A stretch of DNA of 64,000 nucleotides from positions 1 through 64,000 of the forward strand of contig MKTB01000005.1 of the NCBI GenBank assembly GCA_001897525.1, in the 5' to 3' direction. Position 1 is the stretch's first letter. Each line of letters opens with the position of its first letter. The notes under the pieces were generated by a model. That model did no database searches. It saw only the letters and a list, made by a program, of their open reading frames with translations, and was not told where the DNA came from. Positions 53,008 to 62,140 of this stretch are shown one piece after another. Made by a program: the position numbers and the translations under genes. Source of the stretch: Bacteroidetes bacterium 43-16 (GTDB taxonomy: Bacteria; Bacteroidota; Bacteroidia; Chitinophagales; Chitinophagaceae).

Positions 53008-53101
53008 ATAAAATTTGATTTTATGTTTTTAAATGAATATAGATCAGCAACAGGCTAATCTTGGCGAAAATAGGAAAATCAATCGAAAAAAAATTTCCAC
53101 A

Positions 53102-53995
53102 CTATTTTTTAGGCCAAAAATTTACAAAAGCTTGTTCTAAAGTACCGAATCTGAATGAATACCCGGTTTGTTCCAATACTTTGCTCACTACATTATAACT
53201 GTCCAGTGCCAGCGATGCTTCGGTACCGATCACCTGGGCACCGATCTTTACGGCAAACTCAGGAGCCGGCAGACCGAATGGAACGCCCAAGGCTTTGCGC
53301 AGTGCTTTCATGAAATGCTTATTAGATACGGGATTGGGAGCAGCTACATTTACGGGCGCGCTTATCTCCTTATGCGTGATGATCCAAAGCAGGATCTGGA
53401 AATAATCTTCCAGGTGCACCCAGGACATCATTTGCTTACCGGAACCCACCGTACCGCCAAGTCCCAGCTTGCTCAGTCTTTTTAACTCTGCCAGCGAGCC
53501 ACCTTCCTTTGCCAGTACCACACTGGTGCGCAAAGCGACACGCCTTGTTTTCGGCAGATCATTTTGATACAAGGCCGCTTCCCATTGCTTACTCACCTCG
53601 GCCATAAAAATCCCTTCCTTATCGGTATCACTTTCTTCTGTACACACCTGGTCAATGGAACGGGGATAAATAGACATTCCACTGGCATTCAACCAGAGCT
53701 CAGGTGGCTTGCTGCACTGACGAATGCATTCGTTCATCGTAGTCGTCGTCTTTACCCGGCTTTCCAGGATTTCCTTTTTATTGGCCTCGGTATGGCGGCA
53801 ATTGACCGATTTCCCGGCGAGATTGATGACCACTGCCGATTTATCCAGCGCAGCCACAATACCTTCCTGGTCATCCCAGCTCAGGTCGTCAGAGCGGCCG
53901 ATGGTTTTTATGGTCCACCCTTCTTCTTTGAATCGTTTACTGATGTATTGCCCGATAAAACCCGAAGCCCCTGCAATAAGAATTTGTTTTGCCAT
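53102..53995 (-). CDS. TIGR01777-type NAD-dependent epimerase-like protein
   Basis: 297 residues. Rossmann motif GASGFIGQYISKRF at residues 8-21, then VVINLAGKSVNCR, the central GMSIYP, RTSVVLAKEGGSL, MSWVHLEDYFQIL and the C-terminal DUF1731 part (ALGVPFGLPAPEFAVKIGAQVIG). This is the YfcH/SulA-like extended SDR group of unknown substrate. Single gene. Confidence 0.9.
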   Translation of the reverse strand: MAKQILIAGASGFIGQYISKRFKEEGWTIKTIGRSDDLSWDDQEGIVAALDKSAVVINLAGKSVNCRHTEANKKEILESRVKTTTTMNECIRQCSKPPELWLNASGMSIYPRSIDQVCTEESDTDKEGIFMAEVSKQWEAALYQNDLPKTRRVALRTSVVLAKEGGSLAELKRLSKLGLGGTVGSGKQMMSWVHLEDYFQILLWIITHKEISAPVNVAAPNPVSNKHFMKALRKALGVPFGLPAPEFAVKIGAQVIGTEASLALDSYNVVSKVLEQTGYSFRFGTLEQAFVNFWPKK

Positions 53996-54144
53996 ATGCT
54001 GCTGTTAAATATGTGGTCCAAAAAGCTGTTAGTCCTGTAAAATACGAACCCGCTTTCATTTTAAAGATAAAATTAAGGGTATAATTTATAGCAGGAATAT
54101 AAAATACCCCTAAATCTAACCCATTAACGATAGCCGTTTTTTCC

Positions 54145-54152
54145 TAACTTTG
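54145..54152 (+). promoter_or_regulatory. -7 box of the C1 peptidase gene
   Basis: TAACTTTG, 41 bases before the start codon at 54194. Confidence 0.45.
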
Positions 54153-54193
54153 GCTGGTCCAAGTACAAAAATTAATAAAAATAAAATATAGAA

Positions 54194-55390
54194 ATGAAAA
54201 AAATCACGTTGAGCATAATCGCAGGTATGTTTGTTTTTAGCGCTGCCATGGCCCAGGACAACCTGGTAAAAGCGACCAGCAACACTAAAGTAGACACTGC
54301 GAAGAAAGCATACCGTTTTACCGAAGTGATCAATATTGATCGTACATCTGTAGAGAATCAAGGTAGTTCAGGTACATGCTGGAGTTATGCCACAGGTTCT
54401 TTTTTAGAATCTGAAATGATCAAAGCAGGCCGCAAGCCGATCCATTTATCCAAGATCTTCCATGCCCGCAAACAATATGAAGACAAGTCTGATGTATATG
54501 TACGTATGGGCGGCAATATCGGCTGGGGTGATGGCGGTGAAGCACATGATGTGATCAACAGCTACCGTAAATATGGTACCGTGCCTCAGGAAGTCTATAG
54601 CGGACTGACGGGAGGTGCTACCCGTAATAACTTTGGCGAAATGCAGGCCGTACTGGAAGGTATGCTGAAAGGCGTTACCGCTAATAAAAACGGCTCTATC
54701 AACCCGGTTTGGAAATCACTGGTGACCACAACTTTAGATGCTTACCTGGGCAAAGTGCCGGAAAACTTCACTTACAATGGTAAAAACTATACCCCTAAAT
54801 CCTTTGCCAAAGAAGTGGTAGGCCTGAATCCTGATGACTATATCGAATTCATGTCTCAAACCAATACTCCTTATTGGGAAAAAGCCATGATGATGGTGCC
54901 GGACAACTGGTCTTTTGAATGGGTGAACAATATCCCGATGAACGAAATGACCAATATCATTGACTATGCTTTAAAACAAGGCTATACCGTAACCTGGGCA
55001 ACAGACGTTTCAGAACCTTATTTCTCCTGGCCTAATGGCGTAGCTTATGTACCGGAAAATGCACTGAGCCTGGATGCCAAAAGAATGAAGAAAGAAGAGC
55101 GTGATGCCCTGTTTACAGAAGTTAAAAAAGAAATGGTCGTTACTCCTGAACTGCGCCAGGTAGGACTGGACAACCAGACTACTACCGATGATCATGGTAT
55201 GCACATCGTAGGATTGTCTAAAGACCAGAATGGTAAAGAATACTATATAGTTAAGAACTCCTGGGGTGAAGACAATGATTACAAAGGTTATTTGAACGTA
55301 TCAAAAGCCTATGTTCAGTTAAAAACAACAGGTATCTTATTGAATAAAAAAGGTGTACCTGCTGCTGTTATGAGCAAGATCCAGAAATAA
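54194..55390 (+). CDS. Secreted C1 (bleomycin hydrolase/aminopeptidase C-like) cysteine peptidase
   Basis: 398 residues with a signal peptide (1-20, ...SAAMA). Papain-family triad: Gln56 and Cys62 in ENQGSSGTCWSYATGSF, His near 336 in DDHGMHIVGLSKD and Asn near 358 in VKNSWGE. The overall length, the ARKQYEDKSDVYVRMGGNIGWGDGGEAHD region and the end (PAAVMSKIQK) match aminopeptidase C/bleomycin hydrolase (C1B). Export to the periplasm is unlike the classical cytosolic enzyme but is seen in Bacteroidota. Monocistronic with a terminator. Confidence 0.93.
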   Translation: MKKITLSIIAGMFVFSAAMAQDNLVKATSNTKVDTAKKAYRFTEVINIDRTSVENQGSSGTCWSYATGSFLESEMIKAGRKPIHLSKIFHARKQYEDKSDVYVRMGGNIGWGDGGEAHDVINSYRKYGTVPQEVYSGLTGGATRNNFGEMQAVLEGMLKGVTANKNGSINPVWKSLVTTTLDAYLGKVPENFTYNGKNYTPKSFAKEVVGLNPDDYIEFMSQTNTPYWEKAMMMVPDNWSFEWVNNIPMNEMTNIIDYALKQGYTVTWATDVSEPYFSWPNGVAYVPENALSLDAKRMKKEERDALFTEVKKEMVVTPELRQVGLDNQTTTDDHGMHIVGLSKDQNGKEYYIVKNSWGEDNDYKGYLNVSKAYVQLKTTGILLNKKGVPAAVMSKIQK

Positions 55391-55414
55391 ATTCAAGCAA
55401 TTAAGCATTAAAAA

Positions 55415-55439
55415 GCCTGGCAGATCAATACTGCCAGGC
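55415..55439 (+). terminator. Terminator of the C1 peptidase gene
   Basis: Stem GCCTGGCAG / CTGCCAGGC (55415-55423 with 55431-55439), A run before and ATTTTC after. Confidence 0.8.
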
Positions 55440-55512
55440 ATTTTCAATAAGATAGGAATTTGCTAACTTCGTTTTATTTTGCGTGCAAAGACGCAGTGTG
55501 TGCGGGGCTAAA

Positions 55513-55677
55513 CCGTCCAACAAGCTAAGAGGGACAGAAGAGTTATTAATTGTTAATGGTGAATTATTGATTGTGAATGATGATTGTAATCAGCGATTAA
55601 CCATTAACCATTAACAACTAACAATTAATAATTAACCCAGCCGTCCTGTTGACCGGGCTCAAGGGGGACAGAAGAAG
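55513..55677. repeat. Composite repeat element between C1 peptidase and the OMP trio
   Basis: Two imperfect direct repeats (CCGTCC ... GGGACAGAAG at 55513-55540 and CCGTCC ... GGGACAGAAG at 55641-55674) bracket an AT-rich stretch with inverted TTAATTGTTAATGGT / ACCATTAACAA-type arms (55542-55636). No gene is visible in the 55440-55712 interval. Confidence 0.5.
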
Positions 55678-55712
55678 TAAATAATTCACTATATCAGGGT
55701 AGTTACTTAAAT

Positions 55713-56345
55713 TTAAAAGCGCCAATAAACACCACCGTTAAGAATACCTTTAGAGCCGAAGGCTATTTCGCAGAAACCACCTACCTGCTTGCCGAAGTTA
55801 GCACCTATGGCCGTCAACTGTGCAGAAGGATAAGCCCAATTCGTGCGGTCTGCATTAAAATTCGGATCTACCACATCATCTTTTGCCACAGCATATCGCC
55901 CTACTCCGCCACCGATCAGCAACCCGCTGTACAGCGTTATATATTTCTGCTGCCACCATTTATAATTCACCCCTATGAGTAAGCTGGCAAAATTACGTGT
56001 GTGATCAGACTGATTGGGATTGCTTTTACTGTAGTACTTTACTTGTTCAAAACCGGCATGTACCAAAAACTCTGTATTCACATTACTGCTCCAGGCATAT
56101 TGCAAGGTTGCAGGAATCGTATTCCCCGTTCCCGAAATCGAAGGATCCAGTTTACGGGTATACCATACATTCTTCCGCGCAGGCATCGTGCCGGGCAGCA
56201 ATACACCTGCCTGCAGTTTATGATAGATCGAGCGGTTGCGCTCTCCCCTCGCGTTCCTGATAGAAACACCGCCCTCATTATATCGCTGCGCAAATGATCC
56301 GAGACTTAAAGCCAGGCCGGTAATCGTTAATATTAAGTTTTTCAT
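55713..56345 (-). CDS. Outer-membrane-type protein, paralogue 1 of a tandem trio
   Basis: 210 residues with a signal peptide (about 1-19, GSFAQ). Mature start QRYNEGGVSIRNARGER, then amphipathic strands (LQAGVLLPG, ASLLIGVNYKWWQQKYITLYSGLLIGGGVGRYA, LTAIGANFGKQVGGFCEIAFGSKGILNGGVYWRF). The C-terminal Phe and the strand pattern fit an outer-membrane barrel. Related by pattern to the next two genes, and directly adjacent to paralogue 2 (no gap). Function unknown. Confidence 0.72.
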   Translation of the reverse strand: MKNLILTITGLALSLGSFAQRYNEGGVSIRNARGERNRSIYHKLQAGVLLPGTMPARKNVWYTRKLDPSISGTGNTIPATLQYAWSSNVNTEFLVHAGFEQVKYYSKSNPNQSDHTRNFASLLIGVNYKWWQQKYITLYSGLLIGGGVGRYAVAKDDVVDPNFNADRTNWAYPSAQLTAIGANFGKQVGGFCEIAFGSKGILNGGVYWRF

Positions 56346-56966
56346 TTAGATGGTATAAAATGCTCCGGCATAAATTAATCCTTTCTTCCCATAACCCACT
56401 TCACCGAATAGTCCAAAATTCGAGAATTTATAGTTAATTCCCAAAGCAATTAGCTGAATACTTCCATATCCGCTCTTCGATCCAAAATTATTATTGTAAT
56501 CCGGCCCCCTTACCCATTGAATAGAAGAACCCAAAGTAATACCTGAATATAATCGTAACCGGGCCCGATACAGCCATTTATAGTGCATGCCGATTCCATA
56601 CGTATTCTGATCAAAATCACTGATCAATATTTCATTCCCTTTTACCAGCCGCTCTTCCACCCTTTCATACATAAAACGGAAATGTATGGCAATCCTTTGC
56701 CAGTTATATGCATACTCACCTTGGATACCGGGAACAAGTACCTTATAACGATATCCCTTTGCAGGCTTCAGTGCCCAGGCCACATCGCCGCTATAGTTCA
56801 AGCTCCGTGGCAGATTAATACCTAAAGAAAACTGGTGGTATGACTCAAATTCTGTGGCTCCTTTATAAGTTCTGCCTTTGATACGGTTTACATTTACTCC
56901 GCTGTATTGCTGCGCAAAAAGCAGTTTACCAGAACAGAAAAATAAAATGATCAATATTAATCTCAT
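56346..56966 (-). CDS. Outer-membrane-type protein, paralogue 2 of a tandem trio
   Basis: 206 residues, signal peptide about 1-18 (KLLFAQ). Mature N-terminus QYSGVNVNRIKGRTYKGATEF, then strands such as FSLGINLPRSLNYSGD, IAIHFRFMYERVEERLVKG, YGIGMHYKWLYRARLRLYSGITLGSSIQW and LIALGINYKFSNFGLFGEVGYGKKGLIYAGAFYTI. The layout (YKW-YSG...GLGINYKF-GLFGEVGYGKKGLI) parallels paralogues 1 and 3. Overlaps paralogue 3 by four bases (ATGA). Confidence 0.72.
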   Translation of the reverse strand: MRLILIILFFCSGKLLFAQQYSGVNVNRIKGRTYKGATEFESYHQFSLGINLPRSLNYSGDVAWALKPAKGYRYKVLVPGIQGEYAYNWQRIAIHFRFMYERVEERLVKGNEILISDFDQNTYGIGMHYKWLYRARLRLYSGITLGSSIQWVRGPDYNNNFGSKSGYGSIQLIALGINYKFSNFGLFGEVGYGKKGLIYAGAFYTI

Positions 56967-57631
56967 ACTTTGTTTAATTGATAAGAAAAACCAAGTTGTC
57001 CCCAGCCCATGGTACCGTAAGACAACTCTAAAAATCCACCGAAACGCTTATGGCAGTAAGCGATACCCAATCCGGTCAACTGGTAATCGATGAGCCGGTA
57101 CCTTAATGTGATATAACTACCATTTAGCGGATAAACAGGTTTCACCCTCCCATAACTAATGCCGCCGGAAAGCCCGGAATACAAAGACCAATGTTCTTTT
57201 TTAGACCAATGATAATTTACCGCTGCTCCAAACCCATTCAGGTAAAGACAATCATTATTCAGGCCTTTCTTTTCGGAATAAGCATCACCGGCATCAAAAT
57301 GTTGTTTTAAATAATAAAACTGAGCATGCCATTTTTCCCGCTCATATTTTATGGTAAGCTGTGTACCGATACTGTAATATTCAAAATCAGGATTTAACTG
57401 TGGCAGATGTTCCAGACTACGTTCAAATACACCTGCAGAGTGCTTAAGGCCAAACATAATCGAAAAACGCCCCGGCACCACTTTCCCTTTATAACTTTTC
57501 TGGTGTACCCTTCTTACATTCACACCTTCATAACGCTGCGCCGGCAACATTACCGGGACGAATACCGCGAAGAGCGCAGTAAATACAAGCAGTTTCAACA
57601 TTAAACTTAAAATTATAATTACATAACGCAT
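56963..57631 (-). CDS. Outer-membrane-type protein, paralogue 3 of a tandem trio
   Basis: 222 residues from the ATG at 57631, chosen because AGGAAAAG precedes it and a signal peptide starts there; an ATG at 57664 is in frame. After the signal (...VMLPAQ) the mature start is RYEGVNVRRVHQKSYKGK, matching paralogue 2 (YSGVNVNRIKGRTYKG). Strand-rich body with AAVNYHWSKKEHWSLYSGLSGGISYG and LTGLGIAYCHKRFGGFLELSYGTMGWGQLGFSY. First gene of the trio; divergent from methylmalonyl-CoA mutase. Confidence 0.72.
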   Translation of the reverse strand: MRYVIIILSLMLKLLVFTALFAVFVPVMLPAQRYEGVNVRRVHQKSYKGKVVPGRFSIMFGLKHSAGVFERSLEHLPQLNPDFEYYSIGTQLTIKYEREKWHAQFYYLKQHFDAGDAYSEKKGLNNDCLYLNGFGAAVNYHWSKKEHWSLYSGLSGGISYGRVKPVYPLNGSYITLRYRLIDYQLTGLGIAYCHKRFGGFLELSYGTMGWGQLGFSYQLNKV

Positions 57632-57721
57632 CTTTTCCTGATTTGTTATACACCCTTTGGCCATAATGCAGGTTCATAAGCGGCCGGATCATTTGTCATT
57701 ATAGTTTTGACGATTAATCTT

Positions 57722-57729
57722 TACCTTTG
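57722..57729 (+). promoter_or_regulatory. -7 box of the methylmalonyl-CoA mutase gene
   Basis: TACCTTTG, 26 bases before the start at 57756. Confidence 0.45.
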
Positions 57730-57755
57730 TTTGCTAAAAAATTACATTTTTTCGG

Positions 57756-59885
57756 ATGCGAAAAGATTTTTCCAATATACCATTCACCAATGTGCTTAGG
57801 GAAAGTAGCGGCCATACAGCCAATACCTTTACCACCGCAGAGGGAATCCCGGTAAAAAGTAACTTCAGCCTGGCTGATATAAAGCATAAAAAACAATTGC
57901 AGCTGGCTGCAGGTATCGCTCCCTTCCTGAGAGGTCCCTACAGCAGTATGTATGTGCAGAAGCCCTGGACAGTGCGCCAGTATGCCGGTTTCAGTACTGC
58001 AGAAGAAAGTAATGCTTTCTACCGCAGGAACCTGGCAGCCGGGCAGAAAGGCCTTTCGGTAGCTTTTGACCTGGCCACGCACCGGGGCTATGACAGCGAT
58101 CATGAACGTGTAGTGGGCGATGTAGGTAAAGCAGGTGTCGCCATCGACTCTATCCTCGACATGAAGATCCTTTTTGACCAGATCCCACTGGACGAAATGA
58201 GCGTTTCCATGACCATGAACGGGGCCGTATTGCCCATCCTGGCCTTCTATGTAGTCGCAGCCGAAGAGCAGGGCGTATCTATGGATAAACTTTCCGGTAC
58301 CATCCAGAATGATATCCTGAAAGAGTTCATGGTGCGCAATACCTATGTGTATCCTCCGGAGCATTCCATGAAGATCATTGCAGACATATTTGAGTTCACC
58401 TCAAGGAATATGCCTAAATTCAATTCTATCTCCATCAGCGGCTACCATATGCAGGAAGCAGGTGCCACTGCAGATATAGAGCTGGCCTATACTTTGGCCG
58501 ACGGGTTGGAATATATCCGTACCGGTATCAAAGCCGGGCTGAAAATTGACGATTTCGCACCGCGCTTGTCCTTCTTCTGGGCCATAGGCATGAACCATTT
58601 TATGGAGATCGCCAAAATGCGCGCGGCACGTATGCTTTGGGCAAAAATTGTAAAGCAATTTGATCCCACCAAAGAAAAAAGTATGGCCCTGCGTACCCAC
58701 TGCCAGACCAGTGGCTGGAGCCTTACCGAGCAAGATCCATTCAATAATGTGGCACGTACCGCCATTGAAGCATTGGCCGCAGCCATGGGCCACACCCAGA
58801 GCCTGCATACCAATGCCCTGGATGAAGCCATTGCCCTGCCTACCGATTTCAGTGCCCGTATCGCAAGGAACACACAGATCATTTTACAAACCGAAACAGA
58901 TATCTGCCGCACGGTAGACCCATGGGGCGGTTCTTACTATGTAGAATACCTCACCGAGCAGATCGCAGAAAAAGCCTGGACACTGATAGAAGAAGTAGAA
59001 GCTTTAGGCGGTATGGCTAAGGCCATAGAGACCGGCGTACCGAAAATGCGTATTGAAGAAGCTGCTGCAAAAAAACAAGCCCGTATTGATGGCGGTCTCG
59101 ACACCATTGTCGGGGTCAACAATTACATTACTGATGAAAAATCTGATATCGAGATCCTCGAAGTAGATAATACCAAAGTAAGGGAACAACAACTGTCCCG
59201 GCTGAAACAACTCAAAGAAGAGAGAGATCCTGAAGCCGTGCAGGCAGCCCTGGAAGCGCTTACAGAAGCGGCAAAAACCGGGCAGGGCAACTTAATGGCC
59301 CTGGCGATAGATGCAGCTAAGAAGAGGGCGACATTGGGAGAGATCTCCTATGCCTTAGAGAAAATATTCGGCCGTTACCAGGCACGTATCCGGAGCATTT
59401 CCGGGGTATATTCAAAAGAAATTGCCATGGATGAAAATTTCAAAAAAGCCCGTGACCTGGCCGATCAGTTTGCGCTGGAAGAAGGCCGTCGCCCCAGGAT
59501 CATGGTGGCCAAGATGGGACAGGACGGTCATGACCGCGGAGCTAAGGTAATCGCCACCAGCTTTGCCGACCTGGGTTTTGATGTGGACATTGGCCCTTTA
59601 TTCCAGACCCCTGCTGAAGCAGCCAAACAAGCAGTAGAAAACGATGTGCATATTCTCGGTGTGTCCAGTCTCGCAGCCGGACATAAGACCCTGGTACCGC
59701 AAGTGATCGAAGAATTAAGAAAATATGGCCGTGAAGATATTATGGTCGTTGCAGGAGGCGTGATTCCGCAACAGGATTATGACTTCCTCTTCCAGGCAGG
59801 CGTAAGCTTTGTGTTCGGTCCGGGAACCATCATCGCAAAGTCAGCGATTGACATCCTGAACAAATTACTTGGCACTACAGCATAA
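57756..59885 (+). CDS. Methylmalonyl-CoA mutase, large subunit type
   Basis: 709 residues. N-terminal TIM barrel (about 50-400) with [48 protein letters not shown] and [13 protein letters not shown] (substrate and radical site); C-terminal B12 domain (about 575-709) with the cobalt-binding His in [13 protein letters not shown] (DxHxxG) and [16 protein letters not shown]. It interconverts succinyl-CoA and methylmalonyl-CoA. The small subunit gene usually found next to it is absent, so it may act as a homodimer or pair with an unlinked subunit. Confidence 0.95.
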   Translation: MRKDFSNIPFTNVLRESSGHTANTFTTAEGIPVKSNFSLADIKHKKQLQLAAGIAPFLRGPYSSMYVQKPWTVRQYAGFSTAEESNAFYRRNLAAGQKGLSVAFDLATHRGYDSDHERVVGDVGKAGVAIDSILDMKILFDQIPLDEMSVSMTMNGAVLPILAFYVVAAEEQGVSMDKLSGTIQNDILKEFMVRNTYVYPPEHSMKIIADIFEFTSRNMPKFNSISISGYHMQEAGATADIELAYTLADGLEYIRTGIKAGLKIDDFAPRLSFFWAIGMNHFMEIAKMRAARMLWAKIVKQFDPTKEKSMALRTHCQTSGWSLTEQDPFNNVARTAIEALAAAMGHTQSLHTNALDEAIALPTDFSARIARNTQIILQTETDICRTVDPWGGSYYVEYLTEQIAEKAWTLIEEVEALGGMAKAIETGVPKMRIEEAAAKKQARIDGGLDTIVGVNNYITDEKSDIEILEVDNTKVREQQLSRLKQLKEERDPEAVQAALEALTEAAKTGQGNLMALAIDAAKKRATLGEISYALEKIFGRYQARIRSISGVYSKEIAMDENFKKARDLADQFALEEGRRPRIMVAKMGQDGHDRGAKVIATSFADLGFDVDIGPLFQTPAEAAKQAVENDVHILGVSSLAAGHKTLVPQVIEELRKYGREDIMVVAGGVIPQQDYDFLFQAGVSFVFGPGTIIAKSAIDILNKLLGTTA

Positions 59886-59908
59886 GGAATTAGAATTGAT
59901 CATTCAAC

Positions 59909-59942
59909 AAAAAAGCAATTGTGGTATCACAATTGCTTTTTT
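59909..59942 (+). terminator. Terminator of the mutase gene
   Basis: 15-bp stem (59909-59923 with 59928-59942, AAGCAATTGTG core), loop GTAT, flanked by A and T runs. Confidence 0.85.
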
Positions 59943-60150
59943 ATATCCTATACCCTACTCCTTGTTGTAAAGTTCCAGCCATGATCTGTGCTGGCATCAG
60001 GAACGGGTTATAACACATTATAAGATAATCACATACAATATATTAACGTTCATGTGAGGTACAAAAACTGTTTGATTTTTGTATATGCAAAAAAATAAAG
60101 GAACACGAAAATCCGTATTCCTTTATCCTGATTACTTTTTGCCGGTACGA

Positions 60151-60561
60151 CTATGCCCAGACATATTGTTTTTTGTTCATTAAAGTAGCTTCCCCGGTAA
60201 TCATCAATTCCCCTGCAGCATCAAATACTTCACAAACATAAGTTGCACGATGCTTTTCTACATGGATTTCTTTCACCGTGATCACACCGGTATAGGTCTG
60301 ATCCGTAAACATAGGCCTCATCCACTTCATGCTTTGCGCCATATATACTGTGCCATCTGCATACCAGAGGGTGCCGAATATACGTGTGAAGATGCTGGCT
60401 CCTAAGAACCCGTGAATGATCCTTCGGCCGAACATAGAATTTTTACCCGCCTCTTCATCTATATGTAAAGGATTCGTATCTCCGCTTACTTTGGCATACA
60501 TATCCACCTCTTCCTGTGTGTAACTAAACTCCTGCTTGAATTGGTCTCCGACTTTAAACAT
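60151..60561 (-). CDS. MaoC-like hotdog hydratase
   Basis: 136 residues from the ATG at 60561 (MFKVGDQFKQ). Hotdog fold with the (R)-hydratase signature around SGDTNPLHIDEEAGKNSMFGRRIIHG (catalytic Asp and His), then QSMKWMRPMFTDQTYTGVITV. It probably hydrates trans-2-enoyl-CoA. No fatty-acid operon surrounds it; single gene. Confidence 0.9.
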   Translation of the reverse strand: MFKVGDQFKQEFSYTQEEVDMYAKVSGDTNPLHIDEEAGKNSMFGRRIIHGFLGASIFTRIFGTLWYADGTVYMAQSMKWMRPMFTDQTYTGVITVKEIHVEKHRATYVCEVFDAAGELMITGEATLMNKKQYVWA

Positions 60562-60728
60562 AAGTACGCATTTTTTAATGTTTGAAAAAAATTGGTTTAT
60601 AGCCACCTAAGTAAAGAAATATTCGGGAATATTCAAAAAAATGATAAAATATAAAAAAAGCTGTTTACTACGTCACCCTTTGGCGTAGCCCTGCACTTTC
60701 TTTGCACTTGAATAAAACATCAATAATC

Positions 60729-61019
60729 ATGGAAGCTCAATTAAAAAACATCCCGGCACGCTTACATATTGCTCCATCCATAGGAGAACAAAACCAAAGC
60801 ATCAGCTTTTTGCCTTACCAGGATCTGCTGGTTGAAGCTCTAAGCGATTTCAGCAATGATGTATTATCCTATGCAGCCATGCTGAACATAGCAAAAGAGG
60901 AAGTAGAACTGCTACTGATCGCAAAGGCCAATAACCCCGGTAAGATCAATATAGAAAGACTGATACCACGAAATGTGCGCCTGGCAGTACTCAACAAATT
61001 AAACAAACTGATGGTATAG
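60729..61019 (+). CDS. Small protein of unknown function (96 aa)
   Basis: 96 residues from the ATG at 60729; a TTG nine codons upstream is in frame but less likely. No signal peptide; predicted helical, with a Leu-rich core (YQDLLVEALSDFSNDVLSY, AKEEVELLLIAKANN, NVRLAVLNKLNKLMV). I recognise no family. It has its own terminator 6 bases after the stop and an imperfect -7 box (TTTCTTTG), so it looks like a genuine monocistronic gene. Confidence 0.65.
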   Translation: MEAQLKNIPARLHIAPSIGEQNQSISFLPYQDLLVEALSDFSNDVLSYAAMLNIAKEEVELLLIAKANNPGKINIERLIPRNVRLAVLNKLNKLMV

Positions 61020-61025
61020 ATAAAA

Positions 61026-61058
61026 AAATAACGACAGGCTTAAATCCTGTCGTTATTT
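61026..61058 (+). terminator. Terminator of the 96-aa protein gene
   Basis: 13-bp stem (61026-61038 with 61046-61058, AAATAACGACAGG), 7-base loop, and T-rich sequence after. Confidence 0.8.
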
Positions 61059-61095
61059 CAAAATATATAATTTTTTCGCAATAAAAAAAGATAGA

Positions 61096-61725
61096 TTATT
61101 GCATCCATTCGCTTGGATTAGCCCTCCAGTCACTGAGCGCCGCTACCTGGTTTTCAGAGATAATTCCCTGTTTCAAGCCTACTTCCACCAGGGCATTATA
61201 ATTACTGATGGTGAAGAAAGGTACACCGACTTCCTCAAAAGCTTTTTCTGCCGCATCAAAACCATAGGTAAACAAAGCCACAAGACCGATCACCTCTGCA
61301 CCGGCAGCCCTTAAGGCATTAATGGCCGCAATACTGCTTTTCCCGGTAGAGATCAGATCTTCTACCACAACAACCTTTTGACCCGGCTCCAGCGCACCTT
61401 CGATCTGGTTGCCCAATCCATGACCTTTCGGTTTATCCCTTACATAGATAAAAGGCAAACGCAATAAGTCTGAAGCCAGGGCACCATGAGGAATACCTGC
61501 AGTAGCCACGCCTGCAATCACTTCTGCATCACCAAATTGATCCAGGATCAGGTTGGCCAGTTCGCTTTTTACATAATCCCTTACATGTGGAAAAGATAAC
61601 AATTTACGATTGTCACAGTACACAGGCGACCTCCATCCGGATGTCCAGGTAAAGGGTTCATCGGCATTCAGTTTTAATGCCTTGATCTGTAATAATTTTT
61701 CGGCGAAAATATTTGCATTGCTCAT
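61096..61725 (-). CDS. pyrE: Orotate phosphoribosyltransferase
   Basis: 209 residues, the normal size. PRPP-binding motif VVVVEDLISTGKSSIAA near residues 118-134, preceded by FTWTSGWRSPVYCDNR and the flexible loop YVRDKPKGHGLGNQIEG. It makes OMP from orotate and PRPP. Its -7 box (TATTTTTG, forward 61731-61738) ends five bases before the ATG, so the transcript is probably leaderless. Single gene. Confidence 0.97.
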   Translation of the reverse strand: MSNANIFAEKLLQIKALKLNADEPFTWTSGWRSPVYCDNRKLLSFPHVRDYVKSELANLILDQFGDAEVIAGVATAGIPHGALASDLLRLPFIYVRDKPKGHGLGNQIEGALEPGQKVVVVEDLISTGKSSIAAINALRAAGAEVIGLVALFTYGFDAAEKAFEEVGVPFFTISNYNALVEVGLKQGIISENQVAALSDWRANPSEWMQ

Positions 61726-61730
61726 GGCTG

Positions 61731-61738
61731 CAAAAATA
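61731..61738 (-). promoter_or_regulatory. -7 box of pyrE, abutting the start codon
   Basis: TATTTTTG on the minus strand (extended TATTTTTGCA), with five bases between its end and the ATG. Confidence 0.5.
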
Positions 61739-62125
61739 ATCTTTTTTGACTATCTGCCTACAGTAAACTATTACCCGGTACCCGATCCTTCCGCGCTGTT
61801 TCCGGAGGAGTCTTTAAACCTATAAGGTTTTTGAAACCTTATAGGTTTTGTTGTCCCCTTTCTTGCTTCTACAGAGCTCAGCCTGATACCGGGGCGATGT
61901 CAACTTAAGGCACGGTCAATGGGTGGAGCATCAACTGCTATTTCGACCGCAATGAAATGAAGCCGAGCCCTCTTAAAGACACTTAAATAAATGACTCCAT
62001 CAGCTTCCATCATTAACCATTTACAATTAACCATTAATAATTTATCATTCAGCAAGCTTCAGCCTTCGACAATATTAATTTCAGTATAATAATCGCTCAA
62101 AACAAATCAGCTTTTAAACAATATC
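61739..62125. other. Non-coding stretch between pyrE and the NUDIX gene
   Basis: About 390 bases without a plausible gene. It holds the 33-bp palindrome at 61816-61848 and an AT-rich ACCATTTACAATTAACCATTAATAAT motif (about 62014-62042) like the one in the repeat at 55542-55636. Confidence 0.5.
61816..61848. repeat. 33-bp palindrome, copy 1
   Basis: AAACCTATAAGGTTT - TTG - AAACCTTATAGGTTT; perfect 15-bp arms. Identical to the copy at 63329-63361, with the TTG loop in the same orientation. Confidence 0.85.
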
Positions 62126-62128
62126 ATG

Positions 62129-62136
62129 TATCTTCG
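62129..62136 (+). promoter_or_regulatory. -7 box of the NUDIX gene
   Basis: TATCTTCG, four bases before the ATG at 62141; supports that ATG over the one at 62126. Confidence 0.45.
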
Positions 62137-62140
62137 TATT

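Noticed and set aside
57714-58364. 216-residue minus-strand frame opposite the mutase gene
   Set aside because: Antisense shadow of a strongly conserved enzyme; no family features.
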